Positions 34,434 to 43,558 of a DNA stretch of 64,000 bases are shown piece by piece. This DNA is from Lactobacillus sp. (lineage in GTDB: Bacteria; Bacillota; Bacilli; Lactobacillales; Lactobacillaceae), in contig JALCQM010000005.1 in NCBI GenBank assembly GCA_022651245.1, positions 17,860 through 81,859 on the forward strand. Direction: 5' to 3'. Within the stretch, counting starts at the first letter, position 1; every line of letters starts with the position of its first letter. The notes beneath the pieces are model-generated. The model searched no databases and was not told where the DNA came from. It saw only the letters and a list, made by a program, of their open reading frames with translations. Both the position numbers and the translations under genes were made by a program.

Positions 34434-34814
34434 ATGTCTGACGATTTGAACGCATTTATTAAAGCAAAGGCATTGGGGATCCCGACGATCAAGCCTGACG
34501 AAAAGCGCGCGTTTTTGGGGAATTTTCGTGAGCGCGTGGCGATGGCGGTCACGGTGCGGCAGTTGCATGATGAGCGGATCACCCAGCTGTTGGATTCCGT
34601 CTTGGCGCGGTATCCAGAATACCGGATCTACTTGAATGGACGGATGCCCCAAGCGTTGATCACGCGCTATATGCAACAGGCGTTGGCGCATGATTATCCT
34701 TTCACGGTGATGGCGCAATCGGGGATGCGGGTGCAAAAGCCGATCACGGCAGACGATTTCGGGTGGGTCTTGGCGCATCCAACAGAGAAAATTGCCCGCC
34801 CGATCCTTTTATGA
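34434..34814 (+). CDS. DUF1694 (YueI-like) family protein
   Basis: EKRAFLGNFRERVAMAVTVRQL...; paralogous to 52232-52675. Confidence 0.7.
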   Translation: MSDDLNAFIKAKALGIPTIKPDEKRAFLGNFRERVAMAVTVRQLHDERITQLLDSVLARYPEYRIYLNGRMPQALITRYMQQALAHDYPFTVMAQSGMRVQKPITADDFGWVLAHPTEKIARPILL

Positions 34815-34825
34815 CGGAGGCACAT

Positions 34826-35794
34826 ATGGACGAACTGGCAAAAACTTATCAGGCATTGCAGCAATTGCAGCGCGACTTGCTGGCAGGCAAGCTCTTTGCG
34901 ACGCTCCCTGAGCAAATCGGGAAGGTGTTGGATGCGGTGCAGCCGCAAGCCGCAACACCGGTGCAAATGCCTGACGATGATGAGCACGCGATCGCGCAAA
35001 TGCGCGTGATCGTTTCGCGGACGAAGGCGAGCACCAAACCTGAGATCAGTGATGCGGAGCTGCGTTTTTTGGTCGCACACTTAGCGAGCCGTAACCCTTT
35101 GGTGCGGGATAAAGGGGCGTTTTTTTGTCTCGGGGACCTCTTACAAAGTGGCGCAATCACGAAGACGCAGCTCGTGTGGCTATTCCACCGGCTGCAAGCG
35201 CCGGATATTTTGTACACGCACATCTTGGAGCCACAAAATGATGGCATCTATCTGCGGAGCTTCGCGGTCATGATCTTGAGCGCGTTGGTGTACGCCGACA
35301 ATAATCGCTACCATGCGTTGACCCCGGATGATTACCACGACCTGGTCTTGCCGTTGGCGGTGTACATCGCCTTGGAACGTGACGGACGCGGGTATGTCGA
35401 TCCTAACGGGTGGGCGCACGCGTATACGCATATCGGCAACTTGTTGGACGAGTTGACCCAGGTGGCGGCTTTAACGCGCGGGGAGAAGGTCTTCTTGATG
35501 ACGTTGGCGTTGGCCGGCTGGCAGCGCGTTACCGACCCGCTGGTGTACGGGGAAGACCAGCGCATCGCCTTGTATTTGACCAACCTGGCTAGCAAGCACC
35601 AGTTCTATGCCCAGTCGTTGGTTATGGGGCTGACGGATTGGCAGCGCCGGGTACGAGAGTTGCGGCCAAAAGAATCCCAGCGCTTCTGGAATCAGTGGTA
35701 TAACCGCAACCGTTTGCTGGAGGCGTGCTTGATGCGGGCTGAGATGCCGCAGATCGTGGTCGATTATTTACAGAAAATTATAGATTTCTATTAA
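34826..35794 (+). CDS. DUF2785-like protein
   Basis: Helical repeat-like; SDAELRFLVAHLASRNPLVRDKGAFFCLGDLL. Confidence 0.6.
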   Translation: MDELAKTYQALQQLQRDLLAGKLFATLPEQIGKVLDAVQPQAATPVQMPDDDEHAIAQMRVIVSRTKASTKPEISDAELRFLVAHLASRNPLVRDKGAFFCLGDLLQSGAITKTQLVWLFHRLQAPDILYTHILEPQNDGIYLRSFAVMILSALVYADNNRYHALTPDDYHDLVLPLAVYIALERDGRGYVDPNGWAHAYTHIGNLLDELTQVAALTRGEKVFLMTLALAGWQRVTDPLVYGEDQRIALYLTNLASKHQFYAQSLVMGLTDWQRRVRELRPKESQRFWNQWYNRNRLLEACLMRAEMPQIVVDYLQKIIDFY

Positions 35795-35798
35795 GCTG

Positions 35799-35833
35799 AG
35801 AAGGGGTGCCAGTCATTGGTCGCCCTTTTCTTT
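35799..35833 (+). terminator. Putative terminator
   Basis: GAAGGGG-GCCAGTCATTGGT-CGCCCTTTTC imperfect hairpin with T-rich tail. Confidence 0.45.
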
Positions 35834-36105
35834 ATTTACCGCGGTTTGTCGCTGCTCGGCGGGAGCACCGGATCGGTTTGTGAGGAATTGAAGGCGCGCA
35901 AACCCGCGTGGCGTTTATACAAGTATATTTATTTTAAGAAGATGTTTAAATTTAGTTTGTGCTTTCATTGGTACGGACCAATATTCGTGTATGAGAAAAA
36001 TAATCCTGATACAATCGCCTTTTTTATACCCCACTCTTACCGGGAATTAACGTCATTTTAATCTAAGTGAGCAAATATTCACAATCTATAGCCATTAATT
36101 ATACA

Positions 36106-36127
36106 ATAATTATGCTATAATTATGCT
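36106..36127. promoter_or_regulatory. Perfect 11-bp tandem repeat ATAATTATGCT x2 upstream of XRE/TPR regulator
   Basis: Direct reading; period of one helical turn. Confidence 0.5.
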
Positions 36128-36254
36128 ATTAAACCGTGACACGACAACGATACTGGTCAAAGACAATATTTTTCAGTATAATAAATGTGTCGAAATGATA
36201 TTTTCGTTTCGTGTTGACGATTGTGAATGATATAGAATTAAGGGAGTGGACTGC

Positions 36255-37121
36255 ATGCGTAAGGAACAACCGGCACTGCGTATTCTGGGGGATCGCGTCC
36301 GCCATTACCGTAAACTCAAGGGCATGTCGCAAGCTGAGCTGGCCAACGGGATCTGCACTCAAGCAACGATTAGTTTGATCGAGAAGCGTAACAAGGTCCC
36401 AAGCATGAACATCTTGGTGCGCCTCGTCGACCGGCTAGGGGTCGCGATGACGGACATCGTGGTGGAGAATCGCGACAAGACGCAATTGATTTTGGCTAAG
36501 GTCGAAAAACTCGTCCGGCACAGTGATTTTGTTGAGGCCCGCCAAGCGTTGAATGGTATTAGCATTGATAAGCTTGCAGTGGCAGATGATAAGAAGCGTT
36601 ATTACTATTTCAAAGGGATGATCGAACTCTTCGCGGAACAAGCGCCTGACGAAGCGATTTACTATTTTGGCCGCGTGTTGAACCCGCTGGTATCTCGTGA
36701 GCGCGATTTGCTGGCGATCATGGCGACCCTTGGTTTAGGTCTGGCCTATGCGGAAAAAGGGGCCCAAGATCGTGCTCGCGTGTATATTGACCAAGCCCTA
36801 GGGCTACTCAATGGTATGCCGTTGCGCGAAGCGAAATATTTGGATGTGGAACTGACGATCTATTGGCACACCGCGCGGATCTACTATGAACTCGGCGACT
36901 ACAAGGATGTCTTGAAGCACGTCAGTGAAGGAATCTCAGTGGCAGTGTCCCATGACAGCCTATTCCTCCTCGATGAACTGTACGCCTTGCGCGCCTTTGC
37001 GCTGCAGGCGTTAGGGGATCAGCAAGCCGCCGGGGCTTATGAAATCGCTAAGGCGTTGGCTCAGGTCAATCAGTCGCAGACTTTGTTCGACCAACTGACC
37101 AAAGCCAGCGCGTCAGCGTAA
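36255..37121 (+). CDS. XRE-family regulator with TPR-like C-terminus (Rgg/PlcR-like)
   Basis: LGDRVRHYRKLKGMSQAELANGICTQATISLIEKRNKVPSMNILVRL. Confidence 0.85.
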   Translation: MRKEQPALRILGDRVRHYRKLKGMSQAELANGICTQATISLIEKRNKVPSMNILVRLVDRLGVAMTDIVVENRDKTQLILAKVEKLVRHSDFVEARQALNGISIDKLAVADDKKRYYYFKGMIELFAEQAPDEAIYYFGRVLNPLVSRERDLLAIMATLGLGLAYAEKGAQDRARVYIDQALGLLNGMPLREAKYLDVELTIYWHTARIYYELGDYKDVLKHVSEGISVAVSHDSLFLLDELYALRAFALQALGDQQAAGAYEIAKALAQVNQSQTLFDQLTKASASA

Positions 37122-37134
37122 GCGGATAAGAGAG

Positions 37135-37158
37135 CGTCGCCGATGGTGGCGCTTTTTT
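37135..37158 (+). terminator. Terminator
   Basis: GCGTCGCCgatGGTGGCGC-T6. Confidence 0.65.
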
Positions 37159-37206
37159 GATGTGGCGCGTACAATGGGAAGGAATCCGGGGAAGGCGGGA
37201 AGTAAA

Positions 37207-38217
37207 ATGGTAACGATCAGAGACGTGGCAAAGGCAGCGGGAGTGTCGTTGACGACCGTGTCGCGGGCGTACAATCCTAAGGCGGTGATCCGGGCGAGCA
37301 CCCGGGAGCGGATCTTAGCGATCGCGGAAGAGCTTGGCTATGTGCCGAATCTCAGCGCCCGCAGTTTGGTAACGAATCAAAAATTCGTGCTCGGCGTGTT
37401 CTTCTCGAACTTGCGCTCCGGGACGCCAGAGACGTTTCTGTCGACGGTGATCAATAGCGTCTATGAAGTCTTGCCTGATGACTACCTGTTGTCGGTCAAC
37501 GATATCGCCCACTTGACGAATTTTGAGGCGCGTGTGCAGATGCGGATGGCAGGGGTCTTGGTCGTGAGCCAGTCGCCGGCGGATGATGCCTTCATCCAGC
37601 GACTAGCCAAGGCCCAAATCCCGACGGTGGTGATCAATCGTGACCTCGGGGAGCCGAATAGTTACAACGTCTGTAGCGATGACCGCCTAGGCGTGTATCA
37701 AGCGATGGCGTATTTAGCCAAAGCCGGGCATCAGCGTGTGGGGATGATTGCTGGGTTGCCGGGGTACACCAGCGCGCAGCAGCGTCGCCAAGGCTTCGAT
37801 GATGGGGTCCGCGACTATGGGCTGACACGTGTGGCAGAAGCGATGCGGCCAGGGGATTACAGTGTCCAGGCAGGCCGAGAGCAAATGACGGCCATTTTGC
37901 AGCTACCAGCGGCGACGCGGCCGAGTGCGGTGCTCTGCGCCGATGATGATACCGCTGTCGGGGCGCTGCGGGCGTGTTACCAGGCCGGGGTGAGTGTGCC
38001 GGAAGAGATGTCGGTCGTCGGCTTCGACGATAGCATCTATGCGGCCATGAGCGTGCCGGCGCTGACCACCGTCAAAAAGCCGATCGTCCAAATGGCGACG
38101 GCGGGGATCACGAAACTCCTAGCGTTGATCGCGGGCGAAAATGATGCAGTAGTTCACAAAGACGTGATTGCGCCGAGTTTGATCGTCCGGGAATCCATCG
38201 CAGATCGGCACAAGTAA
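37207..38217 (+). CDS. LacI-family transcriptional regulator
   Basis: MVTIRDVAKAAGVSLTTVSRAYN. Confidence 0.93.
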   Translation: MVTIRDVAKAAGVSLTTVSRAYNPKAVIRASTRERILAIAEELGYVPNLSARSLVTNQKFVLGVFFSNLRSGTPETFLSTVINSVYEVLPDDYLLSVNDIAHLTNFEARVQMRMAGVLVVSQSPADDAFIQRLAKAQIPTVVINRDLGEPNSYNVCSDDRLGVYQAMAYLAKAGHQRVGMIAGLPGYTSAQQRRQGFDDGVRDYGLTRVAEAMRPGDYSVQAGREQMTAILQLPAATRPSAVLCADDDTAVGALRACYQAGVSVPEEMSVVGFDDSIYAAMSVPALTTVKKPIVQMATAGITKLLALIAGENDAVVHKDVIAPSLIVRESIADRHK

Positions 38218-38222
38218 ACTTG

Positions 38223-38247
38223 TCCGCTACCGTGGTAGCGGGCTTTT
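38223..38247 (+). terminator. Terminator after LacI regulator
   Basis: CCGCTACCGTGGTAGCGGGC-T6. Confidence 0.75.
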
Positions 38248-38261
38248 TTGATGGCAGCTAT

Positions 38262-38323
38262 TGTTAGCGTTAACACCATGTGCTATGGTGATGTTGTGTA
38301 AAAGTGTTAACGTTAACACTTTT
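38262..38323. promoter_or_regulatory. Two LacI-type operators: TGTTAGCGTTAACA (38262-38275) and 24-bp perfect palindrome AAAAGTGTTAACGTTAACACTTTT (38300-38323)
   Basis: Palindromes with central CG; centre-to-centre ~43 bp. Confidence 0.75.
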
Positions 38324-38403
38324 CTGGTTGTGCGGGCCCGTTGGCACCTATTCGGCAGGTGGTGGCGTGGCAGGTGAACATTAAGTTAAGGAGTGAACAT
38401 AGC

Positions 38404-39837
38404 ATGACATTACCGACATTGAATGCATCGTTTCGCAAGTTGCCGCAGTACCCGACAAAGGTGATTCAGTTTGGGGAAGGCAACTTTTTGCGGGCGTTTG
38501 TGGATTGGCAGATCCAACAGATGAATAAGCAAGGCTTGTTCCAAGGTGGGGTCGCGGTGGTCCAGCCGATCGCCAATGGCCGCACGGAAGCCTTAGAGGC
38601 CCAAGACCGGCTGTACACCACATTGTTAGAAGGCAAGCTCGACGGCCAAGTGGTGCAAGAACACGAGATCATCGAGGACATCAACCAAACCGTGCGGCCA
38701 TACGAAGACTGGCAAAGTTATTTGGACCTGGCCAAGAATGATGCCACCGAGTTCATTTTCTCCAACACGACGGAAGCTGGAATCGCCTATGATGCCACCG
38801 ACCGCTACGCCGACCTCCCGAACGGTACGTATCCGGCGAAGTTGACGGCGCTGTTGTATGAGCGCTTTAAGCTAGGGAAAAAAGGCTTCCAGATCATCCC
38901 TTGTGAGCTGATCAACCACAACGGGGATGCGTTGAAGCACGCCATCTTACAATATGCCGAGCTTTGGCAATTAGGTGCCGATTTCACGCAGTGGGTCGCA
39001 CATGATAATGATTTTTACGCGACCTTGGTCGATCGAATCGTCCCGGGTTACCCCAAAGAGCGGGCGGCTGAGTTAGAAACCGAGTGGGGCTACCACGACG
39101 CGAACATGGTCAAAGCGGAACCGTTTTTCATTTTCGTGGTAGAAGGAGACCAGAAGCTGGCCACCTTATTCCCCGCTAAGCAGGCCGGGTTGAATCTGGT
39201 GGTGACGGACGACATGCAGCCGTACCGCAACCGGAAAGTGTCCTTGCTGAATGGGCCGCACACGACGATGAGCCCGATCGCGCGGTTAGCCGGGATCGAA
39301 ACCGTCGGCGACGTCATGCAAGACCCAGACTTCTCTCAGTTCGTGAATGATGAAATGTATCAAGAAATCATGCCGACTGTGGCGCTGCCGCAAGCGGAGT
39401 TGGCAGCCTATGCCGAAGGGGTCAAGGAGCGGTTCGAAAATCCGTATGTGCGTCACGAATTGGCCAGCATCGCGTTGAATTCGATCGCCAAGTTTAAGGC
39501 CCGTCTCCTGCCGACCTTCAAGCGGTACGTGGCCGCCAACCACCAGCTGCCGCAGCGCATCACGTTGGCTTTGGCTGCCTACCTCAAGATTTATGCAGGT
39601 CAAGCCGACTTTGCGCCGCAAGACACGCCGGAAACGTTGGCTGAATTCAAGCGGCTGAAAGGGGAAGCTGACTACCTCGGCGCCGCCTTGGCTGATCAGG
39701 CGCTGTGGGGCGAAGACCTCACCCAATATGCGGGCTTGAAGGCCTTGCTCCAAAAGGATTGGGAACTCCTGACCGACGCCGGTGCGCGGGCAGCGGTGCA
39801 AGCAATCAACGCCGAAGAAGGGGGTAACCGCGAATGA
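38404..39837 (+). CDS. uxaB: Tagaturonate reductase
   Basis: YPTKVIQFGEGNFLRAFVDWQIQQMN; mannitol dehydrogenase/UxaB family. Confidence 0.88.
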   Translation: MTLPTLNASFRKLPQYPTKVIQFGEGNFLRAFVDWQIQQMNKQGLFQGGVAVVQPIANGRTEALEAQDRLYTTLLEGKLDGQVVQEHEIIEDINQTVRPYEDWQSYLDLAKNDATEFIFSNTTEAGIAYDATDRYADLPNGTYPAKLTALLYERFKLGKKGFQIIPCELINHNGDALKHAILQYAELWQLGADFTQWVAHDNDFYATLVDRIVPGYPKERAAELETEWGYHDANMVKAEPFFIFVVEGDQKLATLFPAKQAGLNLVVTDDMQPYRNRKVSLLNGPHTTMSPIARLAGIETVGDVMQDPDFSQFVNDEMYQEIMPTVALPQAELAAYAEGVKERFENPYVRHELASIALNSIAKFKARLLPTFKRYVAANHQLPQRITLALAAYLKIYAGQADFAPQDTPETLAEFKRLKGEADYLGAALADQALWGEDLTQYAGLKALLQKDWELLTDAGARAAVQAINAEEGGNRE

Positions 39838-41336
39838 ATAACTTTATCATTTTGGACCCGGCAGATACGGTCGGTGTCGCCTTGCAAGACATTCCGGCCA
39901 AGACGACCTTGGCGACCACGAGTGGCACGGTGACGCTGCCCGCCGAAATCAAGCGCGGGCATAAGTTTGCGTTACAGGCGATCGCGGCCGGCACTGATAT
40001 CATCAAGTACGGCTTTGCGATCGGGCACGCGACGGCGCCAATCGCCGCCGGGGAGTGGGTGCACACCCATAACGTGGCGACCAACCTCTCGGGTGAGCTG
40101 GCTTACACTTACCAGCCGCACGATACGACGCGGACGGTGGCGTTGGACACGCGCACGTTCATGGGGTATTCGCGCCCCAACGGCAAAGTCGGGATCCGCA
40201 ACGACCTGTACATCATCCCCACAGTTGGCTGCATCAACCCGCTTTTGGACATTGTCGTCGACCAATTCAAGGCGTTACATCCGGACAATGGTAGTTTTGA
40301 CAACGTGATCTTACTGAAGCATCCCTATGGTTGCTCACAACTCGGGGATGATTTTGAGCAAACGCGCAAGATCTTAGTCGATGCGGCCTTGCAACCGAAC
40401 GCTGGCGGCGTCTTGATCTACGGCCTGGGGTGCGAGAACAACCAGATGGCTGGGATGCAAACCGAGCTGGAAAAAGTTGGCGGGCCGATCGACCATGACC
40501 GCATGAAGTTCATGGTCGCCCAAGAAGTCGATGACGATCTCGGAACGGCGCTGGACTTGCTGGAGGAACTCAACGAAGCCGCCGCAAGCGACGTGCGCAC
40601 GCCGCAACCGCTGTCGGCGTTGAAGATCGGCTTGAAGTGCGGCGGTAGTGACGGGCTGTCCGGTGTGACGGCGAACCCGTTGCTTGGCCGCGTGGCGGAC
40701 TTTGTGACGGCACAAGGCGGCAGCGCCGTGCTGTCGGAAGTGCCTGAAATGTTCGGGGCCGAGACGATCCTGATGTCTCGGGCTAAGGACAAAGCCACTT
40801 TTAATAAAATCGTGGATTTGATCAACAACTTCAAGGCGTATTTTGAATCCTTCCACCAGCCGATTTACGAGAACCCCTCACCAGGCAACAAAGCGGGGGG
40901 CATCACGACGCTGGAAGACAAGTCGCTGGGCTGCACGCAAAAGGCCGGGACGAGTCAGGTGACCGACGTGTTGCAATATGGTGAAAAGCTGAAGACACCG
41001 GGCCTGAACCTCCTACAGTCACCGGGGAACGACTTGGTCTCCAGCTCGGCTGAAGCCAGCGCCGACTGCCAGATGGTCCTGTTTACCACCGGCCGCGGCA
41101 CGCCGTTTGCCACCTATGTGCCAACGGTCAAAGTTGCCTCGAATTCATATATCGCCGAGAAGAAAACGCGTTGGATCGACTTCAACGCCGGTCGCTTATT
41201 GGACACAGACATGGATACCTTAGCCGATGAGTTCATCGGCTACCTGCTACACGTCGCGAGCGGCGATGTTAAAACCAACAACGAGAAATACGGGATACAC
41301 GGCATCGCAATCTTCAAAACGGGAGTCACAGAATAG
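39834..41336 (+). CDS. uxaA: Altronate dehydratase
   Basis: GYSRPNGKVGIRNDLYIIPTVGCIN, LKCGGSDGLSGVTANP. Confidence 0.9.
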   Translation: MNNFIILDPADTVGVALQDIPAKTTLATTSGTVTLPAEIKRGHKFALQAIAAGTDIIKYGFAIGHATAPIAAGEWVHTHNVATNLSGELAYTYQPHDTTRTVALDTRTFMGYSRPNGKVGIRNDLYIIPTVGCINPLLDIVVDQFKALHPDNGSFDNVILLKHPYGCSQLGDDFEQTRKILVDAALQPNAGGVLIYGLGCENNQMAGMQTELEKVGGPIDHDRMKFMVAQEVDDDLGTALDLLEELNEAAASDVRTPQPLSALKIGLKCGGSDGLSGVTANPLLGRVADFVTAQGGSAVLSEVPEMFGAETILMSRAKDKATFNKIVDLINNFKAYFESFHQPIYENPSPGNKAGGITTLEDKSLGCTQKAGTSQVTDVLQYGEKLKTPGLNLLQSPGNDLVSSSAEASADCQMVLFTTGRGTPFATYVPTVKVASNSYIAEKKTRWIDFNAGRLLDTDMDTLADEFIGYLLHVASGDVKTNNEKYGIHGIAIFKTGVTE

Positions 41337-41453
41337 AGCGCGAGCCAAGGCGGGTTTAGGTGAGTGTGTAAGGCAGCGTGGCGTTAGTCGGCGACAGCCG
41401 GCTGGCGTCGCGACCGGTTGGAACGCCTCACCGTTGCCTTGGGAAGCGCGTTT
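41330..41453 (+). repeat. Structured repeat unit (type D, solo), overlapping uxaA stop codon
   Basis: AGAGCGCGAGCCAAGGCGGGTTTAGGTGAG...GTCGGCGACAGCCGGC...CGCCTCACCGTTGCCTTGGGAAGCGCGTTT; flanked by 11-bp direct repeat AGAATAGAGCG (41330-41340, 41454-41464). Confidence 0.8.
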
Positions 41454-41496
41454 AGAATAGAGCGTGACGCATCTAAGCAGCTGATCGTCAGACAAA

Positions 41497-41532
41497 AGAA
41501 ACGAGCAGGCCAGCGCTGGCTTGCTCGTTTCT
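41497..41532. terminator. Bidirectional terminator between uxaA and uspA
   Basis: AGAAACGAGCA-GCCAGCGCTGGC-TGCTCGTTTCT. Confidence 0.8.
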
Positions 41533-41541
41533 TAGTTAACC

Positions 41542-42051
41542 TTATTTTTGTTCTGGCTTGTCCTTCGGCTTCTTAGTCGAGGCTAAGGCGGGCTTGTTGT
41601 CCAAGTCGGTCCGAACGACCAATACGTCGCAAGGCGCGTTACGGGTCACGTACTCGGTGACGCTCCCGATCAGCAGCCGTTCGACGGCGTTGAGGCCGGT
41701 TGCCCCGATCATGATCAGATCGATGTCGTGAGCCTTAGGCATATCGCGAGCGATGATCGTCTTCGGCGCACCGTATTCAATGGTATAGCTGACCTTATCC
41801 AGGCCGGCGTCTTTCGCTTGTTGGATGTAGCCGTCCATCGTTTGTTTAGCGGTTTCGGTGACCTGTTCAACCATTGCAGAGTCAAAGCTCGACACATTTT
41901 GGAAAGCGCGAGTGTCGACGGTGTGCACCATGAAAAGTTCGCCATCATTACGCTTGGCAACTGCGATCGCTTTTTGGAAGGCGAGTTCGGATTCGTACGA
42001 GCCGTCGATCGCGACTAAGATGTGCTTGTATTGTTGTAACATGTCTATCAC
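41542..42051 (-). CDS. Universal stress protein UspA family
   Basis: YKHILVAIDGSYESELAFQKAI; GATGLNAVERLLIGSVTEYVTRNAPCDVLVVR. Confidence 0.92.
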   Translation of the reverse strand: MIDMLQQYKHILVAIDGSYESELAFQKAIAVAKRNDGELFMVHTVDTRAFQNVSSFDSAMVEQVTETAKQTMDGYIQQAKDAGLDKVSYTIEYGAPKTIIARDMPKAHDIDLIMIGATGLNAVERLLIGSVTEYVTRNAPCDVLVVRTDLDNKPALASTKKPKDKPEQK

Positions 42052-42179
42052 CTCTTAACTATATTTTAATGCATTGCGGGGAAAAGTGAAAGCGCTAGCC
42101 ATAGGGTATTGGCCGATTTGGCCTAAAAAAACCGTCATCCTAACGAATGGCGGTTGTGTAAGTGGTGAGGCTGGGGTGA

Positions 42180-42467
42180 TTAGTCCTGATCGGGGGTAAT
42201 GTATTTGGGTAAATTCAGCCCTAAGATCCCGACGGTTATGGCGCCGAGCACTAAAGCGGTGACGCGCAACCAGGTGAGCGCCACAAAAGCGCCGATCGCC
42301 GCGACCAGTGCCGCGATGATCAGGACGGTCGCGTAAGTTGCGAGTGTTTGCCCCAATTTTTCCGGGACGGTTTTAAGCGTCAAAAAATCGTGTTGGCGGT
42401 GAGTGTAGAGGTAACCCGCCAAGGCGACAAGCACGAAGGCGTAAACAAGCATGATAACAGTGAGCAT
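42180..42467 (-). CDS. Small multi-TM hypothetical protein
   Basis: 95 aa, about 3 TM; between ncRNA and uspA. Confidence 0.6.
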   Translation of the reverse strand: MLTVIMLVYAFVLVALAGYLYTHRQHDFLTLKTVPEKLGQTLATYATVLIIAALVAAIGAFVALTWLRVTALVLGAITVGILGLNLPKYITPDQD

Positions 42468-42522
42468 AAGCGAATCCTTTCTAGTGGTGATGTATGGCTA
42501 TTATACCTAACTTACAGGCAAT

Positions 42523-42754
42523 AAAAAAACCGGCTTACGCCGGCCAAAGTCCGAGGACTTCTTGTGAAAGGCTAGTAGTGCCGTTTTCTTCCCGTTCTGT
42601 TGAAACCCGCTGAATAGCTAAGTGGGTCCAAACGTCCAACACGTTAGTCACTCAGTGAAAGAGTGCCACGGTATTGAGCTCTTATGGTCCCAAGGTCTCG
42701 AGACTGTTCGGTCAACTGAATGATGGGAAGCGCGCACACCTTAGGTACTTCCAT
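42523..42754 (-). ncRNA. Probable Lacto-usp / 6S-like RNA
   Basis: Independent transcription unit: consensus promoter, ~230 nt with CCTAAGGT/ACCTTGGG, CACTC/GAGTG and AAGTC/GACTT hairpins, ends in CCGGCGTAAGCCGG-T7. Lies directly 5' of hypothetical ORF + usp gene, the described context of the Lacto-usp motif. Confidence 0.65.
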
Positions 42755-42760
42755 GGGTAA

Positions 42761-42789
42761 AGCATAGCATCCTGTTCCCGAAGATGCAA
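42761..42789 (-). promoter_or_regulatory. sigmaA promoter of the Lacto-usp-like RNA
   Basis: Minus strand TTGCAT-N17-TATGCT. Confidence 0.75.
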
Positions 42790-42949
42790 GTGTTAAGTCC
42801 CGCTGTGATGCAGTTGTAACCGTTATCCCAAGAGCACAAAATAACGCTGAGGTCAAGTAAAGTGACTCATTGAGTGGTCAAGTCAATCAACGTTGTCCGT
42901 TATCTTGGTGATAAGGCGATGTTTTGCGAGTGGCACGCTGCCCGTCCAG

Positions 42950-43429
42950 TTAACTGTTTAAGGAGATCATTAGAATTAGTACCAGGCAGAGGCCGTATAG
43001 TCCGATGACGGCAATCATTGCGAGCCGTTCTTTGTTCCAAGCCCATTTGGAAGCAGAGGTACTGTCCTTCGCATTCAGATAGGTTAAGAGACTGGTGGCA
43101 AAGACAATGATATTACCTAAAAATAGCTGAATGATGGCGAGCGGTAAGAAGATGAGCGTGACATTAGTCTTGTTTTGTAAGGCAAAGGCCTCGCAAAGCC
43201 ATAGAAAATAGCCGACGAGAACGTTTAGTGAAACAACGATGAGCATGACAGAGGTATATGGACTCGCTTTTAGGATAGTCTGTAAGGATTTTTCTTGGAT
43301 TAAGGCGGTAAGACCGATGTAGGAAAAATAGCCTAAAGCGGTTAAGAAGAGCATTAAGTAGTTCGAGAGGTAAACACGGTTAATATTGAATGAAGTTAGA
43401 CGTTTAAACTGGCGACTAATGATAGACAT
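42950..43429 (-). CDS. Small multi-TM hypothetical membrane protein
   Basis: 159 aa, ~4 TM segments. Confidence 0.55.
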   Translation of the reverse strand: MSIISRQFKRLTSFNINRVYLSNYLMLFLTALGYFSYIGLTALIQEKSLQTILKASPYTSVMLIVVSLNVLVGYFLWLCEAFALQNKTNVTLIFLPLAIIQLFLGNIIVFATSLLTYLNAKDSTSASKWAWNKERLAMIAVIGLYGLCLVLILMISLNS

Positions 43430-43558
43430 CAGATCACACCCTTTCTAAACTTGATTCTAACTTAGGAAGGAACCTGAGTAAAACTGACTCAAAAAAGTGG
43501 CATAAATAACAAATAATTTAAGAAACACGTTTCAATTAGCGCATTGGTATACCTACGA

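Noticed and set aside
35816-36061. 81-aa ORF after DUF2785 gene
   Set aside because: Begins in the terminator hairpin and has no clear RBS or family similarity.
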